Shown here piece after piece: positions 33,529 through 42,216 of a DNA stretch of 44,347 nt (position 1 is the stretch's first letter; every line of letters starts with the position of its first letter). The notes beneath the pieces are model-generated. The model was given only the letters and a program-made list of their open reading frames with translations. It was not told where the DNA came from and searched no databases. The stretch comes from DASSYK01 sp036258315 (lineage in GTDB: Bacteria; Actinomycetota; Thermoleophilia; Solirubrobacterales; 70-9): NCBI GenBank assembly GCA_036258315.1, contig DATADX010000050.1:1-44347 (forward strand). Direction: 5' to 3'. The translations under genes were made by a program, and so were the position numbers.

Positions 33529-35675
33529 GGGCGGCCCTCGGCGCCGGCGACGCGCTCGACGTCGAGGCGTGGCAGGATCCGCTCGAGCCAGTCGGGGATC
33601 CACCAGTTGTACTTGCCGAGCAGCTGCATCACCGCGGGCACCAGCACCAGCCGGATCACCGTCGCGTCGAGGAAGATCGCGGCGGCGAGCCCGACCCCGA
33701 ACAGCTTCAGGAACGCGTCCGGTGCCGCGAGAAAGGCGAGGAAGACTACGATCATGATCGCCGCCGCCGCCGTGATCACCCGCGCCGTCTTCGCGAGGCC
33801 GTCGGCGACCGCCCGACGGGTGTCCCCGTCCTTGAGGTACTCCTCGCGGATCCGCGAGATCAGGAAGACCTCGTAGTCCATCGAGAGCCCGAACAGGATC
33901 GCGAACATCATCACCGGCAGGAACGGCGCGATCGGCACCTCGCGATCGAGCCCGATCAGTTCGCCGAGCGTCCCGCCCTGCGCGAACAGCGTCATCACGC
34001 CGTACCCGGCGCCGACCGACAGCAGGTTCATCACCCCGGCCTTGAGCGAGATCAGCGGCGAGTGGAAGGCGACGAGCAGGAGCAGGAATGAGAGCCCGAC
34101 GACCCCGGCGATGAACAGCGGCATGCGGTCGGTGATGTAGGCGCTCTGGTCCTCGAGCGCCGCAGTGACGCCGCCGACGTAGGTCGTGATCCCGCCTTCC
34201 CCGAGCTCCGCGGGGAGGACATCGTCGCGGAGGCGGTGGACGAGATCCGTCACCTCCTCGTCCTGAGGAGAGTTCGTCGGGATCACGGTGACGAGCGCCG
34301 CGTCGCCCGCGTCGTTGAACACCGGCTCGGGGACGAACTCGACTCCGGGCTCGCTGCGAAGCGTCTGAGCGAAGGAGTTGATCTCGGCCCGGCCCTGCGG
34401 GTCGTCCGGCGGCAGCTCGGAGACGATCTGGATCGGCCCGTTGGTGCCCGGCCCGAACCCCTCGGTGTTCAGGTCGTACGCCTGGCGGGTCATCGTGTCC
34501 GTCGGGTCGTTGCCGGCGTCCGGGAAGCCGAGGCGCATGTCGAGGGCAGGAGCCGCGAGCGCCAGCAGGATCACGGTGGCGGCGATCGCGAAGAACCAGG
34601 GATGGCGCTGGACGGTGTGGCTCCAGCGCCCCGCCAGCGACTTGGAGCTGCCCTCGATCCTCAGCGTCCGGCCGAGGAACGGGATCTTGAGGCGGTCGAC
34701 CCTCGGGCCAAGATAAGACAGCAGCGCCGGGAGCAGGGTGACCGCGGCGAGCATCACCACCAGAACGGCGAGGGAGGCCGAGATCGCGACCCCGTACATA
34801 TAGGGCAGACCGGTGAGCAGCAGGCCGAGGACCGCGATAACCACGGTGAAGCCGGCGATGATCACGCTGCGGCCCGCGGTTGTCACCGCCTCGACTACGG
34901 CGTCGTGGCGGTCCTTGCCCCTGTGTAACGCGGCGCGGAACCGGGTGAGGACGAGCAGCGAGTAGTCGATCCCGACCCCGATCCCGATCAGCCCGGATAC
35001 CGCGGTGGTCCAGTCGGGGACCTCGATGACGTTGGCGAGGAGGACGATCAGGCCACCGGATGAGATCCCGAGGCCGATCAGGGCAATCGCGAGTGGAAGC
35101 CCGGCGGCGACCACCGAGCCGAACGCGATCAGCAGCACGATCGCAGCGCCGAGGAAGCCGATCCCCTCCGGGCTGGACTGCTCCTGGGCGACGTAGATCG
35201 GGTCGCCCCCCAGCCTGATCTTCAGCCCGTCGCCGCTGTTGTCCTCGGCGGCGGCGATCAGCTTCTCGCCGTCGGACTTCTCGACCTCCCAGCCGGGGAT
35301 CGTGAGCGGGAGCGTCGTCGACCCGATCGTGCCGTCCTCGGAGATCCGAACCGGTGTGTGCGGGTCGACGTGGTTGACCTGCTCCGCCTCGGCGAAGAAG
35401 CTGTTGATCCGCTCCGTCGCCGCCGGGCTGTCGGCGCCCGCCTCGTCCTTCCAGACGACGTAGATCTCCTGGCCCGAGTAGCCGTCGAAGCGCTCCTCGG
35501 CGAGCGTGCCGGCCGCCTCCGAATCGGATCCCGGCGTGTCGTAGTCGGCCTCGTACTCGCCCGCCAGCGAGGAGCCGACGCCGATGATCAGGATCGCGAA
35601 GACGATCCAGGCGAGGACCATGCGGCCGGGGTGGCGATAGGAGAGGTCGGCGAGACGAGTGAGGAACCGCGTCAT
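33525..35675 (-). CDS. MMPL/RND family transporter
   Basis: A 716-residue MMPL protein with the same plan as the one at 23355: an N-terminal helix (VLAWIVFAILIIGVGSSLAG), an external domain, a helix bundle with IGIGVGIDYSLLVLTRFRAAL, a second external domain, and a final bundle with FGLSMDYEVFLISRIREEYL. The conserved intramembrane Asp residues are present in both halves. Probable exporter of lipids or drugs; the cargo is unknown. TACGAT lies 13 bases before ATG 35675. Confidence 0.92.
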   Translation of the reverse strand: MTRFLTRLADLSYRHPGRMVLAWIVFAILIIGVGSSLAGEYEADYDTPGSDSEAAGTLAEERFDGYSGQEIYVVWKDEAGADSPAATERINSFFAEAEQVNHVDPHTPVRISEDGTIGSTTLPLTIPGWEVEKSDGEKLIAAAEDNSGDGLKIRLGGDPIYVAQEQSSPEGIGFLGAAIVLLIAFGSVVAAGLPLAIALIGLGISSGGLIVLLANVIEVPDWTTAVSGLIGIGVGIDYSLLVLTRFRAALHRGKDRHDAVVEAVTTAGRSVIIAGFTVVIAVLGLLLTGLPYMYGVAISASLAVLVVMLAAVTLLPALLSYLGPRVDRLKIPFLGRTLRIEGSSKSLAGRWSHTVQRHPWFFAIAATVILLALAAPALDMRLGFPDAGNDPTDTMTRQAYDLNTEGFGPGTNGPIQIVSELPPDDPQGRAEINSFAQTLRSEPGVEFVPEPVFNDAGDAALVTVIPTNSPQDEEVTDLVHRLRDDVLPAELGEGGITTYVGGVTAALEDQSAYITDRMPLFIAGVVGLSFLLLLVAFHSPLISLKAGVMNLLSVGAGYGVMTLFAQGGTLGELIGLDREVPIAPFLPVMMFAILFGLSMDYEVFLISRIREEYLKDGDTRRAVADGLAKTARVITAAAAIMIVVFLAFLAAPDAFLKLFGVGLAAAIFLDATVIRLVLVPAVMQLLGKYNWWIPDWLERILPRLDVERVAGAEGRP

Positions 35676-35688
35676 CGGGGAGAGCCCG

Positions 35689-35694
35689 ATCGTA
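35689..35694 (-). promoter_or_regulatory. Putative -10 box of second MMPL gene
   Basis: TACGAT on the minus strand, 13 bases before the ATG at 35675. Confidence 0.3.
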
Positions 35695-35743
35695 TCGACC
35701 GTCTAGGTCAGGCGGCGGCCGCGATCCGCGAGACTGGTCACAG

Positions 35744-37444
35744 ATGGGCGCTCGGCCGGAGATCAGGCAGGCCTCTCAGCTCGCGCTCGGGGTCGCGGCG
35801 GGGCTCGCGCTCGCTGACGCCTCGATCGTCACCCTCGGCCTGCCCTCGATCCTGGTCGAGCTCGACTCGAGCGTCGAGGGCGTGGCGCTCGTGCTCGGCG
35901 TCTACACCGCGGTGCTCGCGCTGGCGCTGCCGGCGGCCGCCGCGCTCTCGCGGCGGATTGGCGCAGCGCACCTCGCCGCGGCGGGGATCGCTCTGTTCGG
36001 GCTCGCCTCGCTCGGCTGCGGGCTCGTCGACGCGCTCGGACCGCTGCTCGTCCTCCGCGCGGTGCAGGCGGTCGGCGCCGCCGGCACGCTGATCGGCTCC
36101 TTCGCGCTCCTCGACGGCGGCTCCCCTGGCCCGGGCCGCCGGATCTGGTTCGCGGCGTCGATCTTCGGAGCGGCGATCGGACCGGCGCTGGGCGGCACCC
36201 TCACCGAGGCGTTCGACTGGCGGGCGATCTTCCTCGCCCAGGTGCCGCTGATCGCGCCGGCCGCGCTCGTCGCGGTCAACGCCGCCCGCGCCGAGCGCCG
36301 CCCCGACGCCCGCGAGGCGAGCGAGGAGCCGGCGGACTCCCCGCTGCCGCTGCGCCCGGCGCTCGCCCTCGCGCTGCTCTCCGCGGCGCTGACGGCAGTG
36401 ATCTTCCTCGTCGTGCTGATGCTCGTCGCCGGCTGGAGCATCGATCCGCTCGCCGCCGCGCTCGCGGTCACCGTCCTCCCGGTCGCAGCGATCGCCGCGT
36501 CGCGGATCCCGGGCGACTCCGAGACCCGCGCGAGCGCCGGCTGCGTGCTGGTCGCGGGCGGAATCGCCTGCCTGGCGCTGATCCCCGCCGCGTCCGCGTG
36601 GTGGACCGTGGTCCCGCAGATCCTCGCCGGCGCCGGGATGGGGCTGGCGCTGCCGGCGCTGGCGGGAGAGCTGCTGCCGGAGCGGACGCAGCGCGACGTC
36701 GCCCGCGTGCTCTCGATCCGCCACGCGGGGATCGCGCTGGCGCTGGCCCTGCTGGCGCCGATCGTCTCGTCCAGCCTCGACTCGACGATCGCCGATGCGC
36801 GCGAGGAGGGCACGGCTGCCCTGCTCGACGCCCGGCTCGCCCCGGAGACGAAGATCGAGCTGGCGCCGCTGATCTTCGCCGACGTCAACACCGACGACCC
36901 GCGGGGGCAGCTCGACGCCTCGCTCGATGGTGCCGGCGAGCAGGTCGACGACGACGAGGCCTCAGAGCTCGACACGCTCGGCGACCGGCTCGACGATGTC
37001 GTCACCGGCGCGGTCCGCTCGGCCTTCCGGATCGCCTTCATCGTCACCGCCGCGCTCGCGCTGGCCGCCGCGCTGGTCCTGGCGTGGGGAGCGCTGGCCC
37101 CCGGCGTCTGGGTTGCCCGCACCGCGGTCGCGGCATCCGCGCTGGTCGCGGCCGCCGCCACCGGGGCGTACGCGATCGCCTACGACGACTCCGAGCGTGA
37201 GCGGATTGTGATCGCCGATCCATGCACCGCCGACCGCGACCTGCCCGGCACCGGCGGGATAGGGGGAATCCTCCAGGACGTCTCGCTCGAGGCGCTCGAT
37301 CGCGCCGCCTGCGAGTTCGGCTCCAGCCGGGAGGAGCTGCTGCTCGCCCTCTTCGACGACGATCTCCGGGACGAGTTCGAGGAGGAGCACGGCGAGGACC
37401 CCCGCTCGATCACCAGCCTCGGACCGGCGCTGCTCGGCCTCTAG
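35744..37444 (+). CDS. MFS transporter (DHA2-like) with extra C-terminal domain
   Basis: A 566-residue major facilitator with many hydrophobic helices. Motif C-like SIFGAAIGPALGGTLTEAFDWR and the first-helix ADASIVTLGLPSI place it near 14-helix drug-proton antiporters. A long charged insert (about 345-410, rich in Asp/Glu) precedes the last two helices. After the final helix an 80-residue soluble tail begins with ADPCTADRDLPGTGG, continues with LEALDRAACEFGSSREELLLAL and ends in an acidic stretch with EEEHGEDPRSI. The substrate is unknown. Confidence 0.82.
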   Translation: MGARPEIRQASQLALGVAAGLALADASIVTLGLPSILVELDSSVEGVALVLGVYTAVLALALPAAAALSRRIGAAHLAAAGIALFGLASLGCGLVDALGPLLVLRAVQAVGAAGTLIGSFALLDGGSPGPGRRIWFAASIFGAAIGPALGGTLTEAFDWRAIFLAQVPLIAPAALVAVNAARAERRPDAREASEEPADSPLPLRPALALALLSAALTAVIFLVVLMLVAGWSIDPLAAALAVTVLPVAAIAASRIPGDSETRASAGCVLVAGGIACLALIPAASAWWTVVPQILAGAGMGLALPALAGELLPERTQRDVARVLSIRHAGIALALALLAPIVSSSLDSTIADAREEGTAALLDARLAPETKIELAPLIFADVNTDDPRGQLDASLDGAGEQVDDDEASELDTLGDRLDDVVTGAVRSAFRIAFIVTAALALAAALVLAWGALAPGVWVARTAVAASALVAAAATGAYAIAYDDSERERIVIADPCTADRDLPGTGGIGGILQDVSLEALDRAACEFGSSREELLLALFDDDLRDEFEEEHGEDPRSITSLGPALLGL

Positions 37445-37455
37445 GGTCCCGGTTG

Positions 37456-37875
37456 ATGAGCGACAACACGCAGACCCGGATGGAGCTGGTCGAGGCGTTC
37501 ATCCCCCATTCGCCCCACGCGGCCGCGCTCGGAATCTCGATCGAGGAGATCGAGGCCGACCGGGCGGTCCTCGCGATGCCCTTCAAGGAGGAGCTGGTGA
37601 CGATGGGCGACGTCGTCCACGGCGGTGCGATCAGCACCCTGATCGACACGGCGGCCACCGTCGCGGCCTGGGCGACCGATGAGGTCCCCGAGTCCCCGGC
37701 CGGCGCCACCGTGGCCCTGTCGGTCAATTTCGTCGCCGCCGCGCGTAGCGCCGACCTCCGCGCGGAGGCGCGGGTGATCCGCCGCGGCCGCCAGCTCAGC
37801 TTCTGCGAGGTGCGGGCTCTCGACTCCGAGGGGAGGCTGATCGCCCACGGGATCGCGACCTACCGGATGGGCTGA
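37456..37875 (+). CDS. PaaI-type hotdog thioesterase
   Basis: A 139-residue hotdog-fold thioesterase of the PaaI/YbgC-like group, hydrolysing acyl-CoA or aryl-CoA. The signature VVHGGAISTLIDTAAT contains the active-site loop, and the second strand reads VALSVNFVAAARSADLRAEA. ATG 37456 is chosen from the homology; an in-frame TTG sits one codon earlier. It begins 11 bases after the MFS transporter and is probably co-transcribed with it. Confidence 0.88.
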   Translation: MSDNTQTRMELVEAFIPHSPHAAALGISIEEIEADRAVLAMPFKEELVTMGDVVHGGAISTLIDTAATVAAWATDEVPESPAGATVALSVNFVAAARSADLRAEARVIRRGRQLSFCEVRALDSEGRLIAHGIATYRMG

Positions 37876-37914
37876 CCGACCCCCACCGACTGGCCCGTCA
37901 GCCAGGAAAAACGG

Positions 37915-37949
37915 TAAGAATCACGCCCCCGGGGGGGAACCGCACCCCC
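37915..37949 (+). promoter_or_regulatory. Putative -10 box and G/C-run hairpin leader
   Basis: TAAGAAT (37915-37921) matches the box before 32350. Downstream a run of seven G (37931-37937) can pair with five C (37945-37949), or with the preceding C-run. This would form a 5' leader hairpin before the AGGAGG of the next gene. Confidence 0.35.
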
Positions 37950-37980
37950 GACCCCCACCCGCTAGACAGGAGGCGACGCC

Positions 37981-38817
37981 TTGGGACTGCTGGATGGAAA
38001 GAGCGCGATCATCACCGGCTCGGCGCGCGGTATCGGCCGCGCGACTGCCGAGCTGTTCGCCAGCGAGGGAGCGAAGGTGCTGATCAACGACCTCGACGGC
38101 GACATCGCCGAGCAGGCCGCGAACGAGATCGACGGCGAGACGGCCGTCTTCGCCGGCGACCTGACCCAGCCCGGCGCCTGCGACGACCTCGTCGCGGCGG
38201 CGATCGACTCCTTCGGACAGGTCGACGCCGTCGTCAACAACGCCGGCTACACGTGGGACGGCGTCGTCCACAAGATGAGCGACGAGCAGTTCCAGGCGAT
38301 GCTCGACATCCACACGATCGTCCCCTTCCGCGTGATCCGCGCCCTCGCCCCGAGCTGGCGCGAGGCCGCCAAGGCCGAGCAGGCCGAGGGCAAGGAGGTC
38401 TTCCGCAAGATCGTCAACGTCACCTCGGTCTCGGGCACGATGGGGAACGCGGGCCAGGCCAACTACTCGGCCGCGAAGGCCGGGGTCACCGGCCTGACCA
38501 AGACGGTCGCGAAGGAGTGGGGCCAGTTCAAGATCAACTGCAACGCCGTCGCGTTCGGGTTCGTCGAGACCCGACTGACCCAACCGAAGGAGAAGGGCGA
38601 GACGATGACCGCGGCCGGCGAGTCGGGCGAGCAGGTCGAGCTCGGCATCCCCGAGCAGATGCGCCAGATGGCGTCGATGATGATCCCGCTCGGGCGCCCG
38701 GCCCAGCCGTCAGAGGCGGCAGGTCCGGTGCTGTTCCTGTGCTCGGGCCTGGCGAACTACGTCCACGGCCAGGTCATCAACGTGACCGGCGGTCAGTTCA
38801 CCGGCATGTACACGTAG
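37981..38817 (+). CDS. Short-chain dehydrogenase (FabG-like 3-oxoacyl reductase)
   Basis: A 278-residue classical SDR. The NAD(P) motif is ITGSARGIGRA, NNAGYTWDG follows, and the catalytic residues are Ser in NVTSVSGTMG plus the Tyr-x3-Lys YSAAK. It probably reduces or oxidises a 3-hydroxy/3-oxoacyl thioester. TTG 37981 is chosen because AGGAGG (37968-37973) lies 7 bases upstream and the protein starts with typical family sequence (GLLDGKSAIITG). It is probably its own transcription unit. Confidence 0.9.
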   Translation: MGLLDGKSAIITGSARGIGRATAELFASEGAKVLINDLDGDIAEQAANEIDGETAVFAGDLTQPGACDDLVAAAIDSFGQVDAVVNNAGYTWDGVVHKMSDEQFQAMLDIHTIVPFRVIRALAPSWREAAKAEQAEGKEVFRKIVNVTSVSGTMGNAGQANYSAAKAGVTGLTKTVAKEWGQFKINCNAVAFGFVETRLTQPKEKGETMTAAGESGEQVELGIPEQMRQMASMMIPLGRPAQPSEAAGPVLFLCSGLANYVHGQVINVTGGQFTGMYT

Positions 38818-38824
38818 CGCGCGG

Positions 38825-39520
38825 TCAGACCGGCGGCCGGCAACTCGACCTGATCAGGGCTCGCGCCTGCCGCAGCTTTCGCCTGGCCGCGGTCCGGCCC
38901 TTCTTTCTCCTGATCCGCCGCGTGAGCCGCTCGCGGGCGAGCTTGCCCTTCGCGCAGCGCTCGCTGCTCGCGTAGAGGTCGAGGGCCGTGTATCCGGTGT
39001 CGGGAGGCGCAGAGCCGAACATCTGCGTGCCTGTGCCGCCGCCGATCGCCTCGCCGGGGATGCCGAAGGCGACCCCCATCCCCGCGGCGCGGTAGTCCCC
39101 GGTCAGCATGTTCTCGTTGTGGCCCGGGCTTGCGACCCACTGCTGGAACAGCGACAGGGCGGTGCCGCTGCCGTTGGCGGCGATGTTCTCTCCCACCCCG
39201 CCCGGATAGCCCGCCTGGGCGGCGAGGTCGCTCGGGTCCAGGCCCTCAGGGGTGACGTGGCCGAAGTAACCGCGGGCGACCATCTCGGCGCTGTGGGTCC
39301 GCGCGGCGGCGGTCAGTCTGCGGTCGAGCCGGAGCGGCCCCCGGCCGCTCCGAAGCCGGTGGACGTTCGTGAGGCAGAGCAGCGAGCGCTCGACCGTGCC
39401 TTGGTTGCCGGTCGCGACCGGAGCGCCCTGGTGCAGGCAGCGCTCCGTGGCGCCGGCGCCCGCGGGCGTCAGCGCCGTTGCGGCGATCGTCGCGGCCAGC
39501 GCGACGAGGATGCGTCTCAT
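38825..39520 (-). CDS. Secreted CAP/SCP (YkwD-type) protein with basic tail
   Basis: A 231-residue exported protein. The signal peptide is residues 1 to about 24 (ILVALAATIAATALTPAGAGA). The CAP domain has NVHRLRSGRGPL, RTHSAEMVARGYFGHV, GENIAANG and QQWVASPGHNENML, with the His/Glu set of the family. The last 45 residues are strikingly Arg/Lys-rich (RERLTRRIRRKKGRTAARRK) and bracketed by Cys residues. CAP proteins act outside the cell; the molecular role is unknown. AGGAGG lies 9 bases before ATG 39520. Confidence 0.9.
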   Translation of the reverse strand: MRRILVALAATIAATALTPAGAGATERCLHQGAPVATGNQGTVERSLLCLTNVHRLRSGRGPLRLDRRLTAAARTHSAEMVARGYFGHVTPEGLDPSDLAAQAGYPGGVGENIAANGSGTALSLFQQWVASPGHNENMLTGDYRAAGMGVAFGIPGEAIGGGTGTQMFGSAPPDTGYTALDLYASSERCAKGKLARERLTRRIRRKKGRTAARRKLRQARALIRSSCRPPV

Positions 39521-39555
39521 TCCGTCCCACCTCCTGCTGGATCCCGTCGCGCAGG

Positions 39556-40413
39556 TTATGGCCTCTCGCGGCGCTCCTCGGCGAGAGGCTCGCCGCCCTC
39601 GCCCGCGGCGCCGCCCGGCGGCCACGAGCCGAACCAGTTGTCGCGCGCTCCGTCGATGGTCAGCACGCAGCCGGAGAAGAAGTCGCCCGCCGGCGACGCG
39701 AGGTAGGCGACCAGCCACGCCATCTCGTCCTCGGTGCCGAGGCGTCCGAGCGGAACCGTCTTGGCGACGTTGTCGACGATCGCCTGCGGGTACTTGGTCC
39801 GCAGCGTCTCGGTGTCGAACTGGCCGATCGCGAGCGCGACGGTGGTGATCCCGAACCGCGCCCACTCGACGGACAGGGTGCGCATCATGTTCTCGACGGC
39901 GGCACGGGCCGCGCCCGTGTGGACCATCCCGGGAAACCCCATGTGCGGCGAGACGGTGACGCTCAGCACCTTGCCGCGCTGCTGGGGAATGAAGGCCTTG
40001 GTCGCGGCGGCGTGGGTCATCTGCCAGGTGCCCTGGACGTTGAGCTCGGTAACCGTCCGGAACCCCTTCGGGGTGATCGCCTCGGCGGGGCTCAGGAACT
40101 GGCCCCCGGCGTTGTTGACCAGCAGGTCCAGCCGGCCGTGGCGCTCCAACACCCCGTCGACGAGCGCGTCGACCGCCTCCTCGTCGCGGATGTCGACCGC
40201 CTCGGCCTCGGCGCTGCCGCCGGCGGCCGTAACCTCCTCGACCATCTCGGCGAGCGGCTCCGGACGGCGCCCGCAACCGACGACCGTCGCGCCGAGCCGG
40301 GTCAGCTCGTTCGCCGTGGCGCGGCCGAGCCCCGTCCCCGCGCCCGAGACCACGCAGATCTTCCCCTCGAGCAGTCCGGGCGCAAAGATGCGCGAGCTTG
40401 GTGCCTCCGCCAT
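39556..40413 (-). CDS. SDR of the trans-2-enoyl-CoA / 2,4-dienoyl-CoA reductase type
   Basis: A 285-residue SDR with Rossmann motif VVSGAGTGLGRAT and NNAGGQFLSPAE. In place of the YxxxK motif it reads MVHTGAARAAV, as in peroxisomal trans-2-enoyl-CoA reductase (PECR), and GFPGMVHTGAARA followed by LSVEWARFGI strongly resembles that enzyme. It is therefore probably an NADPH enoyl-CoA reductase of fatty acid metabolism. The C-terminus extends past the fold with a Gly/Glu-rich tail. TATGCT lies 9 bases before ATG 40413. Confidence 0.85.
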   Translation of the reverse strand: MAEAPSSRIFAPGLLEGKICVVSGAGTGLGRATANELTRLGATVVGCGRRPEPLAEMVEEVTAAGGSAEAEAVDIRDEEAVDALVDGVLERHGRLDLLVNNAGGQFLSPAEAITPKGFRTVTELNVQGTWQMTHAAATKAFIPQQRGKVLSVTVSPHMGFPGMVHTGAARAAVENMMRTLSVEWARFGITTVALAIGQFDTETLRTKYPQAIVDNVAKTVPLGRLGTEDEMAWLVAYLASPAGDFFSGCVLTIDGARDNWFGSWPPGGAAGEGGEPLAEERRERP

Positions 40414-40422
40414 GCCTGGGTC

Positions 40423-40428
40423 AGCATA
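40423..40428 (-). promoter_or_regulatory. Putative -10 box of PECR-like gene
   Basis: TATGCT on the minus strand, 9 bases before the ATG at 40413. The divergent lactamase-fold gene has TAGGCT at 40467-40472 in mirrored position. Confidence 0.4.
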
Positions 40429-40466
40429 TGAGCACGAAGCCGCCCACCGTGGTCCGGGCGCGCCTC

Positions 40467-40472
40467 TAGGCT
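40467..40472 (+). promoter_or_regulatory. Putative -10 box of metallo-beta-lactamase-fold gene
   Basis: TAGGCT ends 8 bases before the ATG at 40481, with no Shine-Dalgarno sequence. Confidence 0.35.
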
Positions 40473-40480
40473 GCGTGCTG

Positions 40481-41377
40481 ATGAAGGTGCGGGCTGACGC
40501 GATCCCGCTCGAAGAGCCGCTCGCCGGAGGACTGGCCGATGTTTCGGTCGTGGTCGAGCCCATCGAGGCCGGGACGATGACCGCTCCCGACGAGTTCTTG
40601 GAGCACGAGGGCGGCGGCTTCCTCGGGCGCCTCGGAGGCGGGGGCCGGCGCGCCACCGATCAGCGCGTGCCCGTCTCCTCGTTCCTGATCCGCCACCCGA
40701 GCGTCGGCCCGGTCCTCGTCGACACCGGACTGCACCCCTCGGTCGCCTCGGATCCCCGCCATAACATGGGCCGCGGCCCGGCCGGCTATTTCCAGCTCGA
40801 TGAGGGGCGCGACGTCACGAACCAGCTCCGCAACAAGGGCATCGGCCCCGGCGACGTCGTAGCCGTGATCCTCACCCACCTCCACCTCGACAACGCGTCC
40901 GCGATCTCGGAGTTCCCGGAGTCGATCTTCGTGGTCAGCGCCGACGAGTGGCGGGAGGCTACGGAGCACCCGAAGCTCCGGCGCGGCTATCGCCCCCAGC
41001 ACTACGACCATGCCTTCGACTACTGCACCGTCGATTTCGACGGCGACCCGATCGAGTCGTACGGCCCGTTCGGCCGCACCTTCGACCTGTTCGGGGACGG
41101 CTCGGTCCGACTCGCCTTTACCCCGGGCCACAGCGCCGGCCACATGTCGGTGATCTGCCGGCTCCCGCGGCGTGACTTCGTGATCTGCGGCGACGCCTCC
41201 TACGACTGGACCGAGCTCGACGGCGATACCGAGCCCGACCACGTCCAGGACCGCCATAACTGGCAGCGGTCCCTGAAGGAGATGCAGGCCTACCGGCAGG
41301 GGTACCCCTATGCCCTGCTGGTCCCGGGCCACGACGCTGCCTATTGGGCGAAGCTCGACGCGCGCTACGAGCAATAG
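40481..41377 (+). CDS. Metallo-beta-lactamase-fold hydrolase (AHL lactonase-like)
   Basis: A 298-residue MBL-fold protein resembling N-acyl homoserine lactonases. Metal-binding candidates: THLHLDN (the usual HxHxDH, with Asn in place of the last His), the His of FTPGHSAGH, the Asp of ICGDASYD and the His of VPGHD. The Asn replacement affects a second-metal ligand, so activity or metal content may differ. ATG 40481 is preferred; GTG 40475 is in frame. The substrate is unknown; a lactone or other ester is likely. Confidence 0.85.
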   Translation: MKVRADAIPLEEPLAGGLADVSVVVEPIEAGTMTAPDEFLEHEGGGFLGRLGGGGRRATDQRVPVSSFLIRHPSVGPVLVDTGLHPSVASDPRHNMGRGPAGYFQLDEGRDVTNQLRNKGIGPGDVVAVILTHLHLDNASAISEFPESIFVVSADEWREATEHPKLRRGYRPQHYDHAFDYCTVDFDGDPIESYGPFGRTFDLFGDGSVRLAFTPGHSAGHMSVICRLPRRDFVICGDASYDWTELDGDTEPDHVQDRHNWQRSLKEMQAYRQGYPYALLVPGHDAAYWAKLDARYEQ

Positions 41378-41410
41378 CCGGCCGAACGTCCTCTCACGCG
41401 CCGGGTGCGG

Positions 41411-42208
41411 CTACGAGCGGGTCCGGGCGGGGGCGCCGGGCTCGGGGGAGCCCGCCGGGAGGCCCTCGCGGACGCGCTTGAGGACGTCTCGGCGGCCGTT
41501 CTCCTCGAGGTCTACGTACATCGCGCGTACGTGGTCGAAGACCTTGTTCGCGACGACCTGCTGCTCCTCGCGCGTCGGGTGCGCCTTGGCCGGGAAGGAG
41601 AGTGGCTCGCCGTACTGGATGGTGACCTTCGGGAAATGGAGCCGCTTCCAGCCGCGCACGTGGGCGGAGCCATGGATCGCGACCGGGACGACGGGGGCGC
41701 CGGACTCGAGCGCGATCTTGCCGACGCCGCGCTTCGGCTCGCCGAGGTCGCCGGTGCGAGAGCGGCCGCCCTCCGCGTACATCAGCAGGGCGCCCCCCTT
41801 GTCGAGCACCGTGTGCGCGGTCTTGAACGCCTCCTCGTCGTTGTGACCGCGGCGGACGGGGAAGACGCCGCCGTGAAGGAAGATGAAGTTGAGGAGCGAG
41901 TTGCCGAACAGCTGGGACTTCGCCATGAACTGGACCTTGCGGTGCAGGTAGACCGCGACGAGGAAGTGATCCATCTGGCTGAAGTGGTTCGGAGTGACGA
42001 TCACCTTCCCGTGCGCGGGCACGTTCTCGACGCCGATCGCCCTGGTTCGGAACATGAGGATCGTGGGGAGGGTGAGGATCACCCTCCCGAGGTCGTAGAT
42101 GAAGCCGATCCCCTTGCGCGCGCTGTCGTGAAAGCGCGTGAAGTATGAAGCGGGGCGCGGGTCCTTATAGACCTGCGGCTTCATGTCCTTGGGATTGACC
42201 TTGGCCAT
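41411..42208 (-). CDS. plsC: 1-acyl-sn-glycerol-3-phosphate acyltransferase (PlsC family)
   Basis: A 265-residue membrane-associated acyltransferase. The catalytic motif NHFSQMD (NHx4D), FPVRRG, the phosphate-binding EGGRS and PVVPVAI are all present. It acylates lysophosphatidate, or a related glycerophospholipid, at position 2. A GGAGAG Shine-Dalgarno sequence lies a few bases before ATG 42208. It follows glpK by 70 bases on the same strand, which links glycerol uptake metabolism with phospholipid synthesis. A stable hairpin lies between the two genes. Confidence 0.9.
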   Translation of the reverse strand: MAKVNPKDMKPQVYKDPRPASYFTRFHDSARKGIGFIYDLGRVILTLPTILMFRTRAIGVENVPAHGKVIVTPNHFSQMDHFLVAVYLHRKVQFMAKSQLFGNSLLNFIFLHGGVFPVRRGHNDEEAFKTAHTVLDKGGALLMYAEGGRSRTGDLGEPKRGVGKIALESGAPVVPVAIHGSAHVRGWKRLHFPKVTIQYGEPLSFPAKAHPTREEQQVVANKVFDHVRAMYVDLEENGRRDVLKRVREGLPAGSPEPGAPARTRS

Positions 42209-42216
42209 TCTCTCCG

